Made by a program: the position numbers and the translations under genes. A stretch of DNA of 64,000 nucleotides from Gemmatimonadaceae bacterium (GTDB lineage Bacteria; Gemmatimonadota; Gemmatimonadetes; Gemmatimonadales; Gemmatimonadaceae), in assembly GCA_020851455.1 (NCBI GenBank), contig JADZCT010000041.1, positions 1-64,000 on the forward strand, given 5' to 3'. Under the pieces are notes generated by a model that saw only the letters and a list, made by a program, of their open reading frames with translations, ran no database searches and was not told where the DNA came from. This document shows, in pieces, positions 35,995-44,761 of the stretch. Positions within the stretch are counted from its first letter, which is position 1; each line of letters starts with the position of its first letter.

Positions 35995-36836
35995 CCGACG
36001 CCCTCACTCCATCGCTCGGCAACCTCCCGCCGTCGCAGCCACGCAACTTCCTGCGCCTCGTCGGCGGCGCGGCACTGGACGCGTCGGTCGCCGTCGCGGA
36101 AGAAGTTCCCGTCGCATTCGTGTACGGCGGGAAGCCGCACGTTGTCATGATGTGCACGCCAGCGGACCTCGAAGACCTTGCCGTGGGGTTCACGGTGAGC
36201 GAGGAGATAGTCGAGCACGGGCCGGACATCACCCGCATTGACGTGGTGCGGCACGCCCGGGGCATCGAGATCCAGATGGAGATCCCGCCGGCGGCACAGG
36301 CAAGGGTTGCCAAGCGCACGCGCGCCCTCGCCGGCCGCACCGGCTGCGGCCTGTGCGGGATTGACGCCGTCGAGTCTGCGGTGCGCGGACCCCGCTCCGT
36401 GCGGTCCGGCGCGACCTTCACGCACGACGCGCTCACACGTGCGGGCGAGTCGCTGGCGGGCCTCCAGGACCTGAACAACGCCACTCGCGCGGTACACGCT
36501 GCAGCGTTTGCCGATGCCACCGGCAACCTGCTCGTGGTGCGCGAGGACGTTGGCCGTCACAACGCGCTCGACAAGGTGATCGGCGCGCTGGCCCGGGGCG
36601 CCGCGGCTTCGGGGAGCGCGGTGGATCCGGCAAGCGGGTTCTTCGTCGTTACCAGCCGCGCCAGCTACGAGCTCGTCCAGAAAGCCGCCGTGGCGGGCGC
36701 GCCGATGCTCGCAGCTGTATCACGCCCCACTGGGCTCGCCATTCGCCTCGCCGACGAGTCCGGGTTCACCCTGGTTGGCCAGCTCCGAGGCGCTACCGCC
36801 AACGTATACACTCACCCTGAACGTATTGTCCCGTAG
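35991..36836 (+). CDS. fdhD: FdhD sulfurtransferase for formate dehydrogenase
   Basis: 281 residues. FdhD passes sulfur from a cysteine desulfurase to the molybdenum cofactor, which formate dehydrogenase needs for activity. Landmarks are AEEVPVAFVYGGKPHVVMMC, GRTGCGLCGID (CxxC sulfur site), REDVGRHNALDKVIGA and the end VYTHPERIV. No ATG is available before the conserved region; CTG at 35991, overlapping the preceding stop as CTGA, would give the usual length by coupled initiation, but the start is uncertain. Its position straight after the FDH genes supports an FDH operon. Confidence 0.9.
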   Translation: MTDALTPSLGNLPPSQPRNFLRLVGGAALDASVAVAEEVPVAFVYGGKPHVVMMCTPADLEDLAVGFTVSEEIVEHGPDITRIDVVRHARGIEIQMEIPPAAQARVAKRTRALAGRTGCGLCGIDAVESAVRGPRSVRSGATFTHDALTRAGESLAGLQDLNNATRAVHAAAFADATGNLLVVREDVGRHNALDKVIGALARGAAASGSAVDPASGFFVVTSRASYELVQKAAVAGAPMLAAVSRPTGLAIRLADESGFTLVGQLRGATANVYTHPERIVP

Positions 36837-36929
36837 CCCTTCGCAGTAAGCAGGCACCTTCGCCGCGCCCCCAGCCCCTGCTGCGGCACGGCACCCTTCC
36901 CTTCAATACCTCTACGATACCGCAGCCGC

Positions 36930-38591
36930 ATGCTTTCAGACATCCAGATCGCACAATCGGTCAAGCCCCGCCCCATCGTTGACGTAGCCCGCGACATTGG
37001 CCTCGACCCCGACGACATTGACCTCTATGGCAAGTACAAGGCGAAGATCCCGCTCGAGGTGAGCCAGCGCCCGCAGAAGGGCAAGCTCGTACTCGTCACG
37101 GCAATCAGCCCAACGCCGGCGGGCGAGGGCAAGAGCACGGTCAGCGCAGGACTCGCCCAGGCGCTGCGCCGCATCGGCACGAACGTCGTCCTCTGCCTGC
37201 GCGAGCCATCGCTCGGGCCGGTATTCGGAATGAAGGGCGGCGCGGCAGGCGGCGGCTACGCGCAGGTAATCCCCATGGAGGACATCAACCTCCACTTCAC
37301 CGGCGACTTCCACGCAATATCGAGCGCGCACTCGCTCCTCTCCGCGATGCTCGATAACTCGCTTTTTCAGGGCAACGCGACGGGCCTCGACCCCGCACAG
37401 GTGAGCTGGCCGCGCACCATTGACATGAACGACCGCGCACTGCGCCATGCACGCATTGGCGTCGGCGGCGGAACGAACGGCGTGGAACGCGACACGCGAT
37501 GGGTGATCATCCCGGGCTCGGAGGTGATGGCGATCGTCGCGCTGGCCACCAGCCGCGCCGATCTCGAGAAGCGGCTCGGCGACGTGTTCCTCGGCCGAAC
37601 CGCCAACGGCCGGCCCGTGCGCGCGCGTGACATCAAGGCGCAGGGCGCCATGACCATCCTGCTCAAGGACGCCATCCGGCCGAACCTCGTACAGACTCTT
37701 GAGGGCGGGCCCGCCTTCGTGCACGCCGGACCGTTCGGCAACATCGCGCATGGCTGCAACTCCATCCTCGCAACGAAGAGCGCGCTGGCGCTGGGCGACG
37801 TCGTCGTCACCGAAGCCGGGTTCGGCAGCGACCTCGGCGCGGAAAAGTTCTTCGACATCAAGTGCCGTTTTGGCGGCCTCAAGCCCGACGGCGCCGTCCT
37901 CGTAGCAACGGTACGGTCGCTCAAGATGCAGGGCGGCCTCGACAAGAAGCAGCTCACCACCGAAGACACTGGCGCGCTCGAGAAAGGGCTCACGCACCTG
38001 GAGCACCACATCAGAAACGTGCAGCAGTTCGGCCTTCCGCTCATCGTCGCAATCAACCGGTTCGCAAGCGACACCGAACGCGAGCTCAAGATGGTCGAGG
38101 ACTACGCCGCGAAGTTCGGTGTTCGCGTCGTGCTCTGCGAGGTTCACGCCAAGGGCGGCGCCGGCGGAGAGGACATGGCGCGTGAAGTCCTCAACATGCT
38201 CAAGACCACGAAGTCGAACTTCGCGCCGATCTACGACGTAAAGAAGTCCATCAAGGAGAAGATTGACACCATCGTCCGCAAAGTGTACGGCGGCGATGGC
38301 GCCGACCTGACGCCCGCGGCCGAGGAACAGGTGCAGTACCTCGAAGCGAACGGCATGGGCGAGACGCCGGTGTGCATCGCCAAGACGCAGTACTCCTTCA
38401 CCGACGATCCCGCGCGCCTCTGCCGCCCGACCGGGTTCCGGATTACCGTGAAGGAGGTCTACGGGTCCGCGGGCGCTGGCTTCGTCGTTGCGAAGGCTGG
38501 CTCCATCATGACGATGCCAGGGCTGCCCAAGCTGCCGGCTGCCGAGGGAATGTCCATCAGCGACACCGGAGAAATCGTCGGGCTGTCGTAA
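36930..38591 (+). CDS. fhs: Formate-tetrahydrofolate ligase
   Basis: 553 residues, the full family length. The enzyme joins formate to THF using ATP, giving 10-formyl-THF for one-carbon metabolism. Motifs: the P-loop-like TPAGEGKSTVSAGLAQAL, CLREPSLGPVFGMKGGAAGG, NLHFTGDFHAI and FAPIYDVKKSIKEKID. It lies directly after the formate dehydrogenase genes, so formate made or imported could be routed to either oxidation or assimilation. A good terminator follows. Confidence 0.95.
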   Translation: MLSDIQIAQSVKPRPIVDVARDIGLDPDDIDLYGKYKAKIPLEVSQRPQKGKLVLVTAISPTPAGEGKSTVSAGLAQALRRIGTNVVLCLREPSLGPVFGMKGGAAGGGYAQVIPMEDINLHFTGDFHAISSAHSLLSAMLDNSLFQGNATGLDPAQVSWPRTIDMNDRALRHARIGVGGGTNGVERDTRWVIIPGSEVMAIVALATSRADLEKRLGDVFLGRTANGRPVRARDIKAQGAMTILLKDAIRPNLVQTLEGGPAFVHAGPFGNIAHGCNSILATKSALALGDVVVTEAGFGSDLGAEKFFDIKCRFGGLKPDGAVLVATVRSLKMQGGLDKKQLTTEDTGALEKGLTHLEHHIRNVQQFGLPLIVAINRFASDTERELKMVEDYAAKFGVRVVLCEVHAKGGAGGEDMAREVLNMLKTTKSNFAPIYDVKKSIKEKIDTIVRKVYGGDGADLTPAAEEQVQYLEANGMGETPVCIAKTQYSFTDDPARLCRPTGFRITVKEVYGSAGAGFVVAKAGSIMTMPGLPKLPAAEGMSISDTGEIVGLS

Positions 38592-38641
38592 GCCGCAGAT
38601 CGCTCCGGGATGGGCTCACCCAGGGCGGAGCGATCGGCCAC

Positions 38642-38688
38642 TCAGGAACGGCGCCTCCTGTCCGTCAGGCACCGTTCCTGAACTTTTT
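38642..38688 (+). terminator. Rho-independent terminator of fhs, lying partly inside the GH18 gene
   Basis: TCAGGAACGG (38642-38651) and CCGTTCCTGA (38672-38681) form a perfect 10-bp stem, followed by a T5 tract (38684-38688) on the plus strand. The 3' arm and T-tract are also the last codons of the convergent GH18 gene. A second imperfect inverted repeat, ATCGCTCCG/CGGAGCGAT (38599-38634), lies just before it. Confidence 0.8.
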
Positions 38689-39654
38689 CAGGGCGGCCCA
38701 CGCTTCCTCGCTTCCCCACCGCCCGTCGCGGGGGCTGCCGAGCGTGCTGGGAATGTCCCAGATGCAGATGCCGGCCCCGTGCTCCGCGACCTCGGCGAGA
38801 TGGTCGGCGAGCGTGCGCCCCTTGCCCCCCTGCCCCCACTCGTAGCGCCCCCCGGGGAATCCAAGCAGGAGTTGCGCCGGGTCATACCCGTGCGCTTTTC
38901 CCCAGTTGACCTGCCAGCTGAACCTGAAGATTGACTCGCCACCGGCGCACACTGGCCCGTTCTCGGGGCTGAACGTCTGAGTGCTCCCCTCGTAGAGGTC
39001 GCCATAGCCCATCGAATGAATCGCGTCCACCTGGCCCTTCCAGTCCTCCCACCAAGCCATGTTCGGGGCGTTGAAGCACGGGCTGTGAAACGAGTCCACC
39101 GTGAGCAGTTTCCCGCGCGGCTTCAGCGCCGCAGAGAGCTTCCTCACGAACTCCGCGAACACCGCGCGATCCTGCTCCCACGAACCGTTGCCCTCGAGAT
39201 CCAGGTCAATTCCGTCGAATCCGTGCCGGTCCATCTCCGCCACGAGGTTCCGGACGAATGCGTCCTGGTTGTCCTTGAATGCCGCACGGGCAAGATCCCA
39301 GTTCCATTTCTTGCCGTCGTGGTTGTAGATCGTGAGCAGGGCTTTCACGCCGCGCTCGCGCGCCCACGCCGTAAACCAGGCAACGACGGAGTCGCTCACC
39401 GGCTCTTCGTGGGTGACGTACCGCACGCCACCGTCTTCCGTCGGGAGCCAGAACTGCAACCCCATGCGCGTGAGCCACTGGTCGGCGGTGATGGCGCCGG
39501 CCCTGTGCAGGAGCGCCTGCCGCGACTGATCGAGCTGGTAGGGCGGCACCCAGCTCATGACTTCCGCCGACCGCGCGGCGGGGCGAGGGGGGCTCGACGC
39601 CGGTGCCGGTAACGCTGCCAGCAGGACTGCCAGTCCGAAAGCGCGCATTGACAT
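38665..39654 (-). CDS. GH18-family glycoside hydrolase (endo-beta-N-acetylglucosaminidase-like), exported
   Basis: 329 residues from ATG at 39654 (MSMRAFGLAVLLAALPAPAS), with a signal peptide. The GH18 catalytic signature DxxDxDxE is complete as DGIDLDLE, with HGF before it, and the barrel elements MSWVPPYQ and VDAIHSMGYGDLY are in place. GH18 enzymes cleave chitin or the chitobiose core of glycans by substrate-assisted catalysis, using the Glu of this motif. The short linker after the signal (PASSPPRPAARSAE) suggests surface tethering or secretion. It is convergent with fhs and shares its terminator DNA. Confidence 0.85.
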   Translation of the reverse strand: MSMRAFGLAVLLAALPAPASSPPRPAARSAEVMSWVPPYQLDQSRQALLHRAGAITADQWLTRMGLQFWLPTEDGGVRYVTHEEPVSDSVVAWFTAWARERGVKALLTIYNHDGKKWNWDLARAAFKDNQDAFVRNLVAEMDRHGFDGIDLDLEGNGSWEQDRAVFAEFVRKLSAALKPRGKLLTVDSFHSPCFNAPNMAWWEDWKGQVDAIHSMGYGDLYEGSTQTFSPENGPVCAGGESIFRFSWQVNWGKAHGYDPAQLLLGFPGGRYEWGQGGKGRTLADHLAEVAEHGAGICIWDIPSTLGSPRDGRWGSEEAWAALKKFRNGA

Positions 39655-39798
39655 GCTCCTGAGGGTTGGCCGGCGACGGGACCGCGGCGGCACCATGAAC
39701 GATACGCCGGGGCCACCGGTCGCGGCACCGCCGACCCTTGCCTATATATGAACTTTCCCAGCGCCGGCCCGGAGTCTTCTGCATCCAAGGAGTGAGCA

Positions 39799-40221
39799 AT
39801 GGACGCCCAACTCGACCAGAGGTTCCGCATATTCGCGCAGACAGCCCTCAGGGTTGCCGCCGGGTTCACCTTCCTGTCCCACGGCGGACAGAAATTCATG
39901 GGCTGGTTTGGCGGGTTCGGCCCCGGAGGCGGTTCGGCCGACATGATGAGCCGGTTCGGTGTGGCCGGAACCATCGAGTTCTTCGCCGGAATCTGCATCA
40001 TCCTCGGGCTGTTCACGCGGCCCATCGCCTTCATCGTGTCGGGCGAGATGGCGGTTGCATACTTCTGGATGCACTTCGGATCGAGCGGGCAGATCTGGTG
40101 GTGGCGAAACGGCGGAGAGGTGGTGCTGCTCTATTCGTTCCTCTGGCTCCTGTTCGCCGCCTGGGGCGCAGGACCGGTCAGTCTCGACGCATGGCTTCGG
40201 TCGAGGAAGGCCGCGGCCTGA
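39799..40221 (+). CDS. DoxX family membrane protein
   Basis: 140 residues with four membrane helices. LRVAAGFTFLSHGGQKFMGW at the N-terminus and GTIEFFAGICIILGLFTRPI are the DoxX/DUF417-like pattern. Family members act in redox or membrane stress with varied partners; the function here is open. It is preceded by a good ribosome site (AAGGAG at 39788-39793) and stands alone. Confidence 0.88.
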   Translation: MDAQLDQRFRIFAQTALRVAAGFTFLSHGGQKFMGWFGGFGPGGGSADMMSRFGVAGTIEFFAGICIILGLFTRPIAFIVSGEMAVAYFWMHFGSSGQIWWWRNGGEVVLLYSFLWLLFAAWGAGPVSLDAWLRSRKAAA

Positions 40222-40308
40222 GCTGCGCGTGTCCGCTCGCGCGCAGAGGCGTCGTAGCAGCGGTATGGCGGTATCGCGGTAACTGAACATTCAATCAGCA
40301 AGACACTC

Positions 40309-41778
40309 GTGACTGCAAACACCAACGGCCGTGACCCGGCCAGCCTCGAACTCTCCCCGGACGACATGCGCGCCATGGGTGAGGAGGTGGTGCGGCGTTC
40401 CGTCGCGCACCTCGCCTCCCTCTCGACGATGCCATCGCGCGGCAGCTACGACGACATTGACGCGCTCTGCAGGTCGCTGCGCGAGGGGCCACCCGAGGAC
40501 GGCGCCCCGCTCGACGCCCTGCTGGACCCGCTCTTCTACGATTGCATTCCACGCTCGTTCACCACGCCGGGACCGGGCTACATGGCCTACATCCCCGGCG
40601 GCGGGCTGTATCCCGCGGCGCTGGCGGACTTCATCGCCGATACCACGAACCGCTTCACCGGGATATGGCAGGCAGCGCCAGCACTGGTGCAGCTCGAGGC
40701 AAACGCCCTCGATTGGCTGCGTGAATGGATGCAGTTCCCGGCGGGCGCCCGCGGGCTCTTCACCACCGGCGGCTCGATGGCGAACTTCAACGCCATCCTC
40801 TGCGCACGCGAGCGCTTGCTGGGTCTCGACATCCGGCCCGGCACGCTGTACGTGTCGTCGCAGTCGCACCACTCGATCGTGAAGGCAGCGCGCCTCGCCG
40901 GCATCGCGCACGACCGGGTCCGCATGATTCCCGTTGACGACCACTATCGCATCAGGGTGGACCTGCTCGAGGCAGCGATCGCAGGCGACCGCGCAGATGG
41001 GCTGCGCCCGTTCATGGTGGTATCGAACGCCGGCACCACGAACACCGGGGCGATAGACCCGATGCAATCCGTTGGCGCCATCGCGGCCCGGGAGCGCATG
41101 TGGCACCACGTGGACGGCGCCTATGGCGGCTTCTTCCACATGGTCCCGGAATTGCGGCCGCTCCTTGCCGGGCTTTCGCAGGCCGACTCGCTCACCCTCG
41201 ATCCACACAAGGGAATGTTCATGCCGTACGGCACCGGCGCGCTCCTCGTGCGCGACGGCGAGGCCCTGCGTGCCGTACACGCTTCCAGCGCCGGCTACCT
41301 CCCGGACAACCAGCTCGAGTTCTACGACCCTGCGCAGTACGGCCCCGATCTCTCACGTGGATATCCCGGGCTGCGCGTCTGGCTTGCGGTCAAGCTCTTC
41401 GGCTCAGCGCGCTTCCGCGCGGCAGTCGCGGAGAAAAGAGAGCTCGCGGTCTGGGGCGCCGAGCAGGTCGCGCGGATCCCGGGAATCGCGATGGACGCGA
41501 TGCCGCAGCTTTCGCTCTTCGCGTTCCACCTGGAAGGCCCTGCCCTGCCGTCGCTCGAGGCGCAGAACGCGGCGACGCGCAACCTGATGGAGCGCGTCAC
41601 CCTGCGCGGCAAGGTAATGCTCACCGGCGCGCAGGTCGGCCCGCGGTACGTGGGACGCGTTTGCGTGCTCAGTTTCCGGACGCGGCGTGCCCAGATGGAA
41701 ACGTGCGTCCAACACATCGGAGAAGCGGCAGCCGAAATACTCGCGGGGGCCGGAAGCGCCAGCGCCGCCAGAAAGTAG
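40309..41778 (+). CDS. PLP-dependent amino-acid decarboxylase (group II, aromatic/tyrosine type)
   Basis: 489 residues from GTG. The pyridoxal lysine is in LTLDPHKGMFMPYG, and the cofactor-binding aspartate and alanine in HHVDGAYGGFF; SNAGTTNTGAIDP and FTTGGSMANFNAI are standard for group II decarboxylases. It would remove CO2 from an aromatic amino acid or a related substrate. The match is to broad bacterial aromatic-L-amino-acid/tyrosine decarboxylase-like proteins, and the real substrate cannot be set from sequence. It stands alone between DoxX and a convergent membrane gene. Confidence 0.88.
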   Translation: MTANTNGRDPASLELSPDDMRAMGEEVVRRSVAHLASLSTMPSRGSYDDIDALCRSLREGPPEDGAPLDALLDPLFYDCIPRSFTTPGPGYMAYIPGGGLYPAALADFIADTTNRFTGIWQAAPALVQLEANALDWLREWMQFPAGARGLFTTGGSMANFNAILCARERLLGLDIRPGTLYVSSQSHHSIVKAARLAGIAHDRVRMIPVDDHYRIRVDLLEAAIAGDRADGLRPFMVVSNAGTTNTGAIDPMQSVGAIAARERMWHHVDGAYGGFFHMVPELRPLLAGLSQADSLTLDPHKGMFMPYGTGALLVRDGEALRAVHASSAGYLPDNQLEFYDPAQYGPDLSRGYPGLRVWLAVKLFGSARFRAAVAEKRELAVWGAEQVARIPGIAMDAMPQLSLFAFHLEGPALPSLEAQNAATRNLMERVTLRGKVMLTGAQVGPRYVGRVCVLSFRTRRAQMETCVQHIGEAAAEILAGAGSASAARK

Positions 41779-41794
41779 CACGCAGCCATGCTCC

Positions 41795-41821
41795 GTGCGG
41801 CCGCCCGTGAACGGGCCGCAC
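41795..41821. terminator. Hairpin between convergent genes
   Basis: GTGCGGCC (41795-41802) pairs with GGCCGCAC (41814-41821) over an 11-base loop, between the stops of the decarboxylase and the small membrane gene. No T-tract is seen on either strand, so it may be a rho-dependent or 3'-protective structure. Confidence 0.4.
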
Positions 41822-41832
41822 CACGCGCATGG

Positions 41833-42126
41833 CTACGCCGCCTGCGACCTCCGGGTCGCCGTCGCCATCCCAATCACGGCACCAACCGCTGGTGCCAGCA
41901 GGAAAGTTCCAAGCCCTAGGAGGCCGCGCCAGAAATCCGCGGGCCCCCACGCCTCGGGCGGGAATATGCCAGCCGCGGTACCCACAACCATCGCAACCAC
42001 GTACCCAGCGATCGCTCCCCAGAACATGCGCCGCCAGCGGGGTGCGCGTCGCCGTATCCTGTGGCCCACGATGAGCAGGAGCGTCGGCACCAGAAACACG
42101 CCAAGGAACATCAGTGCGACGGTCAT
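41833..42126 (-). CDS. Small three-helix membrane protein of unknown function
   Basis: 97 residues from ATG at 42126 (MTVALMFLGVFLVPTLLLIV) with three hydrophobic helices and a basic loop (RIRRRAPRWRRM). The start overlaps the stop of the PepSY gene as ATGA, so the two are translated together. I do not recognise the family; the pairing suggests an accessory to the PepSY protein. Confidence 0.7.
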   Translation of the reverse strand: MTVALMFLGVFLVPTLLLIVGHRIRRRAPRWRRMFWGAIAGYVVAMVVGTAAGIFPPEAWGPADFWRGLLGLGTFLLAPAVGAVIGMATATRRSQAA

Positions 42127-42740
42127 GCGCCACCTCCCGTGGCGCCGCTGCGACGCAGCCGGGGCGCGAGCCAGAGCCAGTACCCCGTTGCACAGACCAG
42201 CACCAGGGCAACCGCCGCGGCATCGCTGATCAGCACCCATATACCGCCAAACGCCTCCCCCGAATGCAGCTTCTCCAGAAAGACATCGCCGCGACGGCCC
42301 ATGTGGAGCACGTTACCGGTTCCGATATCAACCGTAACCTCGGTGGACGCCGCGTTCCGTAACCGCACCTTCACGTACCCGCTGCGTGGCCGCACGTCCA
42401 TCCGGTCTATGTCACGCTCGGCGTACTCCGTGCCGCCGGTGCTTGCATGTTCGAGCGCAACCCGTGCGAGGTGGGCCAGCGGCAGCGCCGCCGCGAACGG
42501 CGCCGACGGCTTGCTCACCACGTCGGGCATCAGCCCCAGTCCGCGCTTGTGGTTGAGCAGGATTCCAGTTACGGAAATCACCACGAGCGCCGTGGTGAAG
42601 ATCACGCCAACCCAGAGGTGACTGTAGAACGCAAAGCGCGAAAGGGCGGCGCGAGCATCCGGCGCCTTCGCGCGGGTCGCCTCAGCCCCAACGAGCCCTC
42701 CCCTGCGAATGTCGGCGGATCCCCCGGCACGGGGTTTCAT
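42123..42740 (-). CDS. PepSY-associated transmembrane protein
   Basis: 205 residues: a first helix (LWVGVIFTTALVVISVTGIL) carrying the H-W and NHKRGL region of PepSY-TM proteins, a periplasmic PepSY-like domain (about 85-165, including DRMDVRPRSGYVKVRL and LEKLHSGEAFGG) and a last helix (AAAVALVLVCATGYWLWLAP). Larger relatives are implicated in iron or flavin reduction at the membrane, with conserved histidines (H41 near the first helix and in LHSG) that could bind heme. Coupled to the 97-residue membrane gene. Confidence 0.8.
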   Translation of the reverse strand: MKPRAGGSADIRRGGLVGAEATRAKAPDARAALSRFAFYSHLWVGVIFTTALVVISVTGILLNHKRGLGLMPDVVSKPSAPFAAALPLAHLARVALEHASTGGTEYAERDIDRMDVRPRSGYVKVRLRNAASTEVTVDIGTGNVLHMGRRGDVFLEKLHSGEAFGGIWVLISDAAAVALVLVCATGYWLWLAPRLRRSGATGGGA

Positions 42741-42846
42741 GACTACCTCATTAGCATTTGACCCGGGGAATCATAGCATCCAGCGAGCCGATCACGCACC
42801 CCACCCGTATACTTGACCGACCCCACCCATCCTCGACTGGCCTGCA

Positions 42847-44298
42847 TTGACTCCCCGTTCGCTCACGCTCCTCATCCTCTTCTGCGTGCCGGCAGGGTAC
42901 GCAACCAGACCATCCGCGCCGCCGCCCGCGCCGCCGGCGCCGGCCTACGACATCGTGATCCGTCGCGGCCGCGTCATGGATCCCGAGCGCCAGGTGGACT
43001 CCGTCCTCAACGTCGGGATCTCCGGCGGAACGATCGTGGCGGTGACCGGTGACTCGATCACGGGCAAGCGGACCATTGATGCGTCGGGACTGGTCGTCGC
43101 CCCGGGGTTCATTGACATCCTCTCGTACGATCCAGTCGAACCGGGGGTGTGGACCAAGCTGGCCGACGGAGTAACGACGAACCTCGCCATGCATGGGGGT
43201 ACCACCGACCCCGATCGCTGGTATGGTGCCATGGCAAGGCAGCGGCCTCCGCTCAACTACGGCGTATCGTTCTTCTACAACCAGGCCCGTGCGCAGCTCA
43301 TCGGCAACCGCTATGCCGCCGCACCGGCGGCCCTGCGCAAGCAGCTCGTCGCCACCGCGGAACGCGCGCTCGACCGCGGCGCGCTGGGGGTCTCCTTCTC
43401 GCTCGAGTACTTTCCTGGCGTAAGTCCGGAAGAAATCATCCCTGTAATGGCGCTCGCGGCCGCGCATGGCGTCCCCGCGTTCTTCCATGCCCGGTACTCC
43501 GACATGGAAGAGCCGGGGACCAACCTCGACGGATTGCGTGAAATCATCGCGTATGGGAGAGAGACAGGCGCGGCCGTGCACATTGACCACTTGAACAGCA
43601 CCGGCGGCACATTTTCGATGGACCGGTCAATCGCGCTGCTCGATTCCGCGCGGGCATCCGGGCTCGACATCACCGCCTGCGTGTATCCCTACACGTTCTG
43701 GGCGACCTACCTGAACAGCGCCCGGTTCGACAAGGGATGGCAGCAGCGGTTCCGCATCTCCTACGGCGACCTTCAGCTTGGCGGATCGAGCGAGCGCCTC
43801 ACCCAGGAGAGCTTTCTCGAGTACCGCAAGCTCGGGAAGCTTGCCGTCGCGTACGCGATCCCGGGAGAGGACAACGAAATCGCTCTGCGCGCCCCGTACG
43901 TGATGATCGGAAGCGATGCGATCTTGGAACCGGGGTACAACAACCACCCGCGCGCATCGGGCGCATTCTCGCGGACAATCGCGGTCCATGTGCGCGAACT
44001 GAAGACGCTGACGCTCATGGATGCGATCGCGAGGATGACCCTCCTTCCCGCGCGCCGGCTTGAGCTGGCCACCAACGCCATGAGGCGAAAGGGCCGCCTG
44101 CAGGTTGGCGCCGACGCCGACATCGTCGTATTTGACGCCGCACGCATCCGCGACAGGGCGACCGTCGAGCACCCTGAGACACCGTCGGAGGGAGTCGGGT
44201 TCGTGCTCGTCGGCGGCAAGGTCGTGCTGGACGAAGCAGGGCTTCACAAGGATGTCCGCAACGGCTCGCCAATCAGGGGGTCGGTTACGCGGCAATAA
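42847..44298 (+). CDS. N-acyl-D-amino-acid deacylase-like amidohydrolase lacking HxH
   Basis: 483 residues from a TTG start with a signal sequence (LTLLILFCVPAGYATRPS). The amidohydrolase frame is clear: RRGRVMDPERQVDSVLNVGI, SGLVVAPGFID, AVHIDHLNSTGG, MIGSDAILEPGYNNHPRASG and VGADADIVVFDA. The metal-binding HxH that normally follows GFID reads ILSYDP, so both histidines are gone, and the Cys of the usual GNCG is replaced (NLAMHGGT). The late Asp in IGSD and the HPR are kept. It probably belongs to a divergent branch of D-aminoacylases; catalysis with the usual metal set is uncertain. Confidence 0.8.
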   Translation: MTPRSLTLLILFCVPAGYATRPSAPPPAPPAPAYDIVIRRGRVMDPERQVDSVLNVGISGGTIVAVTGDSITGKRTIDASGLVVAPGFIDILSYDPVEPGVWTKLADGVTTNLAMHGGTTDPDRWYGAMARQRPPLNYGVSFFYNQARAQLIGNRYAAAPAALRKQLVATAERALDRGALGVSFSLEYFPGVSPEEIIPVMALAAAHGVPAFFHARYSDMEEPGTNLDGLREIIAYGRETGAAVHIDHLNSTGGTFSMDRSIALLDSARASGLDITACVYPYTFWATYLNSARFDKGWQQRFRISYGDLQLGGSSERLTQESFLEYRKLGKLAVAYAIPGEDNEIALRAPYVMIGSDAILEPGYNNHPRASGAFSRTIAVHVRELKTLTLMDAIARMTLLPARRLELATNAMRRKGRLQVGADADIVVFDAARIRDRATVEHPETPSEGVGFVLVGGKVVLDEAGLHKDVRNGSPIRGSVTRQ

Positions 44299-44463
44299 CC
44301 CGGCACAGGCAGAAGGTGCTGCCTTCTCGAGCCCATGCGGCCAGCGCACGGCGGCCCCAATGGAATACCTGTTATTCAGCTCCGGTACGTCGGAACGCTC
44401 ATGCTGTTCGTCGCGGCGGTGTTCGCGATATGTTTCGAACAGTCAGCATACAGGAGGAAGATC

Positions 44464-44694
44464 GTGGCAGACGCATGGCTCACATCGCTGATCACCGGTA
44501 CGCCGCAGGAAGGCTTCGAGCTGGCCATCACGCTCAGCCGCCGCGGCGTCAAGTACACACAGCCCGACGGCGAGGTACTCAAGCGCCTTAGGCCGGAGTA
44601 CGCCAACTCCGCCGATTCGCTGACGGCCGCATCGCAGGTAATCGCGATCAACTTCCAGACGGTCGCGGCGGCCAACAACTACTGGCGCAAGTGA
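44464..44694 (+). CDS. Small uncharacterised soluble protein
   Basis: 76 residues from GTG at 44464, placed 6 bases after a textbook AGGAGG (44452-44457); an open frame continues upstream but adds an unlikely membrane segment. The sequence (LTSLITGTPQEGFELAITLS and later YANSADSLTAASQVIAINFQ) is helical and unlike any family I know. Nearby genes (D-aminoacylase-like and DUF488) give no clear link. The upstream 44299-44451 stretch holds a small hairpin (AGAAGG/CCTTCT, about 44313-44329) and a 7-bp inverted repeat (CTGTTCG/CGAACAG), possibly regulatory. Confidence 0.6.
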   Translation: MADAWLTSLITGTPQEGFELAITLSRRGVKYTQPDGEVLKRLRPEYANSADSLTAASQVIAINFQTVAAANNYWRK

Positions 44695-44702
44695 CATTGC
44701 CG

Positions 44703-44748
44703 GCGCGGAGCGCCGTCGCCTTGTTGTCGCGCGTACGGCGCTCCGCGC
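44703..44748 (+). repeat. Perfect 14-bp inverted repeat before the DUF488 gene
   Basis: GCGCGGAGCGCCGT (44703-44716) pairs without mismatch with ACGGCGCTCCGCGC (44735-44748) across an 18-base loop. The hairpin ends three bases before the GGGAG ribosome site of the DUF488 gene. There is no T-tract on the plus strand; it could limit translation, protect the mRNA or end the upstream transcript with Rho. Confidence 0.7.
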
Positions 44749-44761
44749 GGCGGGAGATACC

